Shown: positions 23,379 through 27,349 of the stretch, one piece after another
How positions within the stretch are numbered: the stretch's first letter is position 1
How the letters are laid out: each line of letters opens with the position of its first letter
Assembly (NCBI GenBank): GCA_019415335.1
Contig: DXKH01000053.1
Coordinates: 1-27,349, forward strand
Reading direction: 5' to 3'
DNA from: Citrobacter sp.
GTDB taxonomy: Bacteria; Pseudomonadota; Gammaproteobacteria; Enterobacterales; Enterobacteriaceae
Length of the DNA stretch: 27,349 nt
Program-made: the position numbers and the translations under genes
Notes under the pieces: generated by a model
The model's database searches: none
Seen by the model: only the letters and a program-made list of their open reading frames with translations
What the model was told of the DNA's origin: nothing

Positions 23379-24515
23379 GTGAAAATTCTCGTTGATGAAA
23401 ATATGCCTTATGCCCGCGAATTGTTTAGTCGTCTGGGTGAGGTTAAAGCGGTTCCCGGACGTCCCATCCCTGTCACTGAACTGGATGATGCCGATGCGTT
23501 AATGGTGCGCTCTGTCACCAAAGTGAACGCGTCATTGCTGGAGGGGAAAGCCATCAAGTTTGTGGGTACTGCAACCGCGGGCACCGATCATGTGGATGAG
23601 GGCTGGCTTAAGCAGGCGGGAATCGGATTTTCAGCGGCTCCGGGCTGCAACGCCATCGCGGTGGTGGAATATGTTTTTTCCTCACTGCTGATGCTGGCGG
23701 AACGTGACGGGTTCGCGTTACGCGATCGTACCGTCGGGATTGTTGGCGTGGGTAACGTCGGCGGACGCCTGCAGGCGCGACTGGAAGCGCTGGGGATCCG
23801 CACGCTGTTATGCGATCCACCGCGTGCGGATCGCGGGGATGAGGGCGATTTTCGCTCACTTGATGCGTTGGTACAGGAAGCCGACATCCTGACCTTCCAC
23901 ACGCCGCTGTTTAAAGAAGGGCCTTACAAAACGCGGCATCTGGCTGATGACGTGCTGATTTCCCGTCTGAAACCGGGCACCATTTTGATTAATGCCTGTC
24001 GTGGTGCTGTGGTGGATAACGCCGCGCTACTGGCGCGCCTGAACGCCGGGCAGGATCTGAGCGTGGTTCTGGATGTCTGGGAAGGCGAGCCGGATCTGAA
24101 TGTCGAACTATTAAACAAGATCGATATTGGCACCGCGCACATCGCGGGCTACACGCTTGAAGGTAAGGCGCGCGGCACCACGCAGGTCTTTGAAGCCTGG
24201 AGCGCATTTATCGGTCGTGAACAACATGTCGCGCTGGATACGCTACTGCCTGAGCCGGAATTTGGCCGCATTACGCTACATGGCCCGTTGGATCAGCCGA
24301 CGCTGAAAAGACTGGTACATTTGGTGTATGATGTGCGCCGCGACGATGCGCCACTGCGCAACGTAGCCGGAATACCGGGTGAATTTGATAAACTGCGCAA
24401 AAATTACCTCGAGCGCCGTGAATGGTCCTCACTGTACGTGATGTGCGACGACGCGGATGCGGCGGCGTTACTGTGTAAACTGGGTTTTAACGCAGTTCAT
24501 CACCCGACACGTTAA
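23379..24515 (+). CDS. pdxB: erythronate-4-phosphate dehydrogenase PdxB
   Basis: The 378-residue protein matches E. coli PdxB. It is a D-2-hydroxyacid dehydrogenase with the NAD motif [13 protein letters not shown] (119-131) and the catalytic residues Arg208 (NACRGAVVD), Glu237 (EGEPDLN) and His254 ([10 protein letters not shown]). A C-terminal dimerisation domain (about 280-378) is typical of PdxB. It oxidises 4-phosphoerythronate to 2-oxo-3-hydroxy-4-phosphobutanoate, the second step of DXP-dependent pyridoxal phosphate synthesis. Translation begins at GTG 23379 (GTGAAAATTCTC), with AAAAGG about 10 bp upstream, a possible reason for modest expression. It heads the pdxB-usg-truA-dedA series. 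Confidence 0.97.
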   Translation: MKILVDENMPYARELFSRLGEVKAVPGRPIPVTELDDADALMVRSVTKVNASLLEGKAIKFVGTATAGTDHVDEGWLKQAGIGFSAAPGCNAIAVVEYVFSSLLMLAERDGFALRDRTVGIVGVGNVGGRLQARLEALGIRTLLCDPPRADRGDEGDFRSLDALVQEADILTFHTPLFKEGPYKTRHLADDVLISRLKPGTILINACRGAVVDNAALLARLNAGQDLSVVLDVWEGEPDLNVELLNKIDIGTAHIAGYTLEGKARGTTQVFEAWSAFIGREQHVALDTLLPEPEFGRITLHGPLDQPTLKRLVHLVYDVRRDDAPLRNVAGIPGEFDKLRKNYLERREWSSLYVMCDDADAAALLCKLGFNAVHHPTR

Positions 24516-24528
24516 TGTCTTCTTAATG

Positions 24529-24554
24529 CTCCCTGGCGAATAATCGGCAGGGAG
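24529..24554 (+). repeat. inverted repeat between pdxB and usg
   Basis: CTCCCTG and CAGGGAG are perfect 7-bp arms around a 12-nt loop, followed by GCTTATGCTTTT. The weak T-run suggests a partial terminator or processing hairpin inside the pdxB-usg transcript. Confidence 0.5.
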
Positions 24555-24581
24555 GCTTATGCTTTTCTGGAGTAAACCACC

Positions 24582-25595
24582 ATGTCTGAAGGCTGGAATA
24601 TTGCCGTCCTTGGCGCGACGGGCGCCGTCGGCGAAGCATTGTTTGAAACCCTGGCTGAACGTCAGTTCCCGGTTGGGGAAATTTTTGCGCTGGCCCGTAA
24701 TGAAAGCGCAGGCGAACATCTGCGCTTTGGTGGTAAGTCAGTGATTGTACAGGATGCGGCCGAGTTCGACTGGACGCAGGCGCAACTGGCCTTTTTCGTC
24801 GCCGGCGTTGAGGCCACGGCTGCCTGGGTTGAAGAGGCGACAAATGCAGGCTGTCTGGTTATTGATTCCAGCGGTCTGTTCGCGCTGGAGCCGGACGTTC
24901 CGCTGGTGGTGCCGGAAGTGAACCCGTTCGTGCTGGCAGACTACCGCAATCGTAACGTGATCGCCGTGCCGAACAGCCTGACCAGTCAGTTGCTGGCCGC
25001 GCTGAAACCGCTCATCGATCAGGGTGGACTCTCTCGCATCACCGTAACCAGCCTGCTTTCTGCATCAGCGCACGGTAAAAAAGCCGTCGATGCGCTGGCT
25101 GGACAGAGCGCAAAGCTGCTGAACGGGATCCCCATCGATGAAGATGATTTCTTTGGTCGCCAGCTGGCGTTCAACATGTTGCCACTGTTGCCGGATCGCG
25201 AAGGCAGCGTGCGTGAAGAGCGGCGGATCGTCGATGAAGTACGCAAAATTATGCAGGATGACGGGCTGATGATCTCGGCAAACTGCGTACAGTCACCGGT
25301 GTTTTACGGTCACGCGCAGATGGTGGCATTTGAAGCGTTGCGTCCGCTGGCTGCCGAAGAGGCACGCGATGCCTTTTCCCGTGGCGAAGACATTGTGCTG
25401 TCGGAAGAGAGTGATTTTCCGACTCAGGTTGGCGATGCTTCAGGCAGTGCGCACCTGTCTGTGGGCTGTGTGCGTAACGATTACGGTATGCCGGAGCAGG
25501 TTCAGTTCTGGTCCGTGGCGGATAATGTCCGCTTTGGCGGCGCGCTGATGGCGGTGAAAATTGCGGAAAAACTGGTGCAGGAGTACCTGTACTGA
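24582..25595 (+). CDS. usg: Usg, aspartate-semialdehyde dehydrogenase-like protein (probable pseudoenzyme)
   Basis: The 337-residue protein is the length of E. coli Usg. It has the Asd fold: an NADP-binding motif [13 protein letters not shown] (8-20) and the family segments [24 protein letters not shown] and [15 protein letters not shown]. Where true aspartate-semialdehyde dehydrogenases have the nucleophilic Cys in PNCSTxQ, this protein reads PNSLTSQ (130-136) with Ser132. It should therefore not have the normal thioester chemistry. The real function is unknown to me. GGAG lies 8 bp before the ATG, and the TGA overlaps the truA ATG by one base (TGATG), so truA translation is coupled to it. 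Confidence 0.95.
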   Translation: MSEGWNIAVLGATGAVGEALFETLAERQFPVGEIFALARNESAGEHLRFGGKSVIVQDAAEFDWTQAQLAFFVAGVEATAAWVEEATNAGCLVIDSSGLFALEPDVPLVVPEVNPFVLADYRNRNVIAVPNSLTSQLLAALKPLIDQGGLSRITVTSLLSASAHGKKAVDALAGQSAKLLNGIPIDEDDFFGRQLAFNMLPLLPDREGSVREERRIVDEVRKIMQDDGLMISANCVQSPVFYGHAQMVAFEALRPLAAEEARDAFSRGEDIVLSEESDFPTQVGDASGSAHLSVGCVRNDYGMPEQVQFWSVADNVRFGGALMAVKIAEKLVQEYLY

Positions 25596-26407
25596 TGTCT
25601 GACCTGCAACAATCGCCAGTGTATAAAATTGCGCTGGGCATTGAGTATGACGGCAGCAAATATTATGGCTGGCAGCGTCAGAATGAAGTCCGCAGTGTGC
25701 AGGAAAAGCTGGAAAAGGCGCTCTCACAGGTCGCCAATGAGCCGATTAACGTCTTTTGCGCCGGACGCACCGATGCCGGTGTGCACGGCACCGGCCAGGT
25801 TGTGCATTTTGAAACCACCGCGCTGCGCAAAGATGCGGCATGGACATTGGGCGTAAATGCGAATTTACCTGGTGACATTGCGGTGCGATGGGTAAAAGCT
25901 GTACCGGACGATTTTCACGCGCGTTTCAGCGCTACGGCTCGCCGATATCGTTACATCATCTACAATCATCGGTTACGTCCGGCGGTGTTAGGTAAAGGTG
26001 TGACGCATTATTATGAGCCGCTGGACGCCGAGCGCATGCATCGTGCGGCGCAGTGTCTGATTGGTGAGAATGACTTTACGTCATTTCGCGCCGTCCAGTG
26101 TCAATCGCGCACACCGTGGCGCAACGTGATGCACATTACGGTGTCGCGTCATGGGGCGTATGTGGTGGTCGATATCAAAGCGAATGCCTTTGTACATCAT
26201 ATGGTCAGGAACATTGTTGGCAGCCTGATGGAAGTAGGTGCCCACAACCAGCCGGAGAGCTGGATAGCAGAGTTGTTAGCGGCAAAGGACAGAACGCTTG
26301 CAGCGGCAACGGCGAAGGCCGAAGGACTGTATCTGGTTGCGGTGGACTACCCTGACCGGTTTGATCTTCCTAAACCGCCTATGGGCCCGCTCTTTCTGGC
26401 GGACTAA
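25595..26407 (+). CDS. truA: tRNA pseudouridine(38-40) synthase TruA
   Basis: The 270-residue protein matches E. coli TruA. The catalytic aspartate is Asp60 in [18 protein letters not shown] (55-72). Other family blocks are [14 protein letters not shown] (17-30) and [17 protein letters not shown], the RNA-binding and active-site lining strand. It makes pseudouridine at positions 38, 39 and 40 of the anticodon stem-loop of many tRNAs, acting as a dimer. It is coupled to usg by the TGATG overlap and followed after 24 bp by dedA. Confidence 0.97.
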   Translation: MSDLQQSPVYKIALGIEYDGSKYYGWQRQNEVRSVQEKLEKALSQVANEPINVFCAGRTDAGVHGTGQVVHFETTALRKDAAWTLGVNANLPGDIAVRWVKAVPDDFHARFSATARRYRYIIYNHRLRPAVLGKGVTHYYEPLDAERMHRAAQCLIGENDFTSFRAVQCQSRTPWRNVMHITVSRHGAYVVVDIKANAFVHHMVRNIVGSLMEVGAHNQPESWIAELLAAKDRTLAAATAKAEGLYLVAVDYPDRFDLPKPPMGPLFLAD

Positions 26408-26431
26408 TTCGAGTCGTATAAAGGCACAACT

Positions 26432-27091
26432 ATGGACCTGATTTACTTTCTCATCGATTTTATCCTGCACATTGATGTGCATCTGGCGGAACTGGTCGCA
26501 GAGTACGGCGTCTGGGTTTATGCAATTTTGTTCCTGATTTTATTCTGTGAAACCGGACTGGTGGTGACGCCGTTCCTGCCAGGGGATTCCCTGTTGTTTG
26601 TGGCGGGGGCGCTGGCGTCGCTGGGCACTAACGATCTCAATGTGCACCTGATGGTGGCGTTGATGCTGATTGCCGCGATTGTTGGCGATGCGGTGAACTA
26701 CACTATTGGTCGACTGTTTGGTGAGAAGTTATTCAGTAACCCGAACTCGAAGATTTTCCGCCGCAGCTATCTGGACAAAACGCACCAGTTTTACGAAAAA
26801 CATGGTGGAAAAACCATCATTCTGGCCCGTTTTGTGCCGATCGTCAGAACATTTGCGCCGTTTGTGGCGGGAATGGGACATATGTCGTATCGTCATTTTG
26901 CGGCGTATAACGTGATAGGTGCGCTGCTGTGGGTTCTGCTCTTTACCTATGCAGGTTACTTCTTCGGCACCATTCCAATGATTCAGAACAACCTTAAGTT
27001 GCTGATTGTCGGGATTATTGTGGTGTCGATCCTGCCGGGCGTGGTGGAAATTATTCGCCATAAACGCGCTGCGTCACGTGTAACAAAATAG
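26432..27091 (+). CDS. dedA: DedA-family inner-membrane protein DedA
   Basis: The 219-residue protein matches E. coli DedA. It has five or so hydrophobic segments, including re-entrant-type ones, and the family motifs [22 protein letters not shown] (about 41-62) and the arginine-bearing [18 protein letters not shown] (about 133-150). E. coli DedA is one of eight homologues with overlapping roles in membrane homeostasis and undecaprenyl phosphate or phospholipid flipping; the exact activity of this member is not settled. The basic C-terminus ([12 protein letters not shown]) should be cytoplasmic. The start AACTATGGAC has only a weak ribosome site. accD follows after 153 bp containing a GC-rich hairpin. 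Confidence 0.95.
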   Translation: MDLIYFLIDFILHIDVHLAELVAEYGVWVYAILFLILFCETGLVVTPFLPGDSLLFVAGALASLGTNDLNVHLMVALMLIAAIVGDAVNYTIGRLFGEKLFSNPNSKIFRRSYLDKTHQFYEKHGGKTIILARFVPIVRTFAPFVAGMGHMSYRHFAAYNVIGALLWVLLFTYAGYFFGTIPMIQNNLKLLIVGIIVVSILPGVVEIIRHKRAASRVTK

Positions 27092-27171
27092 AAACTAACT
27101 CGGCGGTTCGACCACTTTTTTGTCCAAAGTTTCGGGCTGTTATGTTTTAATGTGCAACATTCATGGTCTGT

Positions 27172-27201
27172 TGGGGGCAAAAATGGCATTATGCGCCCCC
27201 A
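27172..27201 (+). repeat. GC-rich hairpin in the accD leader
   Basis: TGGGGGC and GCCCCCA form a 7-bp stem around a 16-nt loop that includes the smaller dyad GCATTATGC. It lies 43 bp upstream of the accD start and is not followed by a U-run. A role in attenuation or in the translational autocontrol reported for acetyl-CoA carboxylase subunits is possible but not shown. Confidence 0.55.
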
Positions 27202-27244
27202 CGGCAAAACTGGAACACACCAGGTTCAGGCAGAAAGGTCATAA

Positions 27245-27349
27245 ATGAGCTGGATTGAACGAATTAAAAGCAACATTACTCCCACCCGCAAGGCAAGCAT
27301 TCCTGAAGGGGTGTGGACTAAGTGTGATAGCTGCGGTCAGGTTTTATAC
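27245..27349 (+). CDS. accD: acetyl-CoA carboxylase carboxyltransferase beta subunit AccD (5' part)
   Basis: Only the first 35 residues are in the window ([35 protein letters not shown]); the gene runs off the right edge. The start matches E. coli AccD, and Cys27 and Cys30 (KCDSCG) are the first half of its four-cysteine zinc ribbon. AccD with AccA transfers carboxyl from carboxybiotin to acetyl-CoA to make malonyl-CoA, the committed step of fatty acid synthesis. AAAGGT lies 5-6 bp before the ATG. As in E. coli it follows dedA. Confidence 0.95.

Overview
The window is chromosomal DNA of an enterobacterium in the Escherichia/Salmonella/Citrobacter group. From position 1741 to the right end the gene order is that of E. 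coli K-12 between argW and accD: yfdC, mlaA, fadL, yfcZ, fadI, fadJ, sixA, smrB, prmB, aroC, mepA, yfcA, epmC, yfcL, mnmC, fabB, yfcJ, flk, pdxB, usg, truA, dedA, accD. The proteins are close to the E. coli and Salmonella ones in sequence and length. Genus is an inference; Citrobacter-like is my best guess. Two accessory regions break this conserved order.

Left end (1-1664): prophage or integrated-element debris next to the tRNA gene argW. It holds the edge of a tail-fibre-like gene, a broken tyrosine-recombinase-like gene, a DinI/MsgA-like gene and a divergent HumD (UmuD'-like) gene. The last two share a promoter region with two tandem LexA boxes, so they look SOS-controlled. The argW gene itself survives only as its first 21 bases and its promoter; sequence from the D-arm onward is replaced by AT-rich foreign DNA.

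Core region 1 (1741-19033): envelope and fatty-acid genes (yfdC, mlaA, fadL) are followed by the anaerobic beta-oxidation operon fadI-fadJ, then sixA and, convergent to it, smrB. Next is a tightly packed co-directional run prmB-aroC-mepA-yfcA-epmC-yfcL, with one-base stop/start overlaps at two junctions. mnmC faces it, and fabB diverges from mnmC. Lipid regulation is readable in the DNA: FadR-like operators lie upstream of fadL, fadI and fabB. A near-perfect FabR palindrome fills the -35/-10 spacer of the fabB promoter. FadR therefore couples fatty-acid uptake and degradation (repressed) to unsaturated fatty-acid synthesis (activated).

Accessory islet (about 19074-20930): placed between fabB and yfcJ, which are neighbours in E. 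coli. On the minus strand it carries a small CHAP-type cysteine peptidoglycan hydrolase without a signal peptide. Two bases further on is a DUF3828-like lipoprotein, the layout of an exported amidase effector with its periplasmic immunity protein. Upstream is a divergent pair of Mu-phage-type regulators: a Ner/Nlp protein on the minus strand and a Mu c-repressor-like protein on the plus strand, separated by a control region with inverted repeats. No transposase, integrase or other Mu gene is present. This is the most interesting part of the window.

Core region 2 (21100-27349): yfcJ (MFS transporter) and flk converge and share a CTAG at their stop codons. Then pdxB, usg, truA, dedA and the start of accD run rightward, as in the E. 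coli pdxB-usg-truA-dedA-accD cluster.
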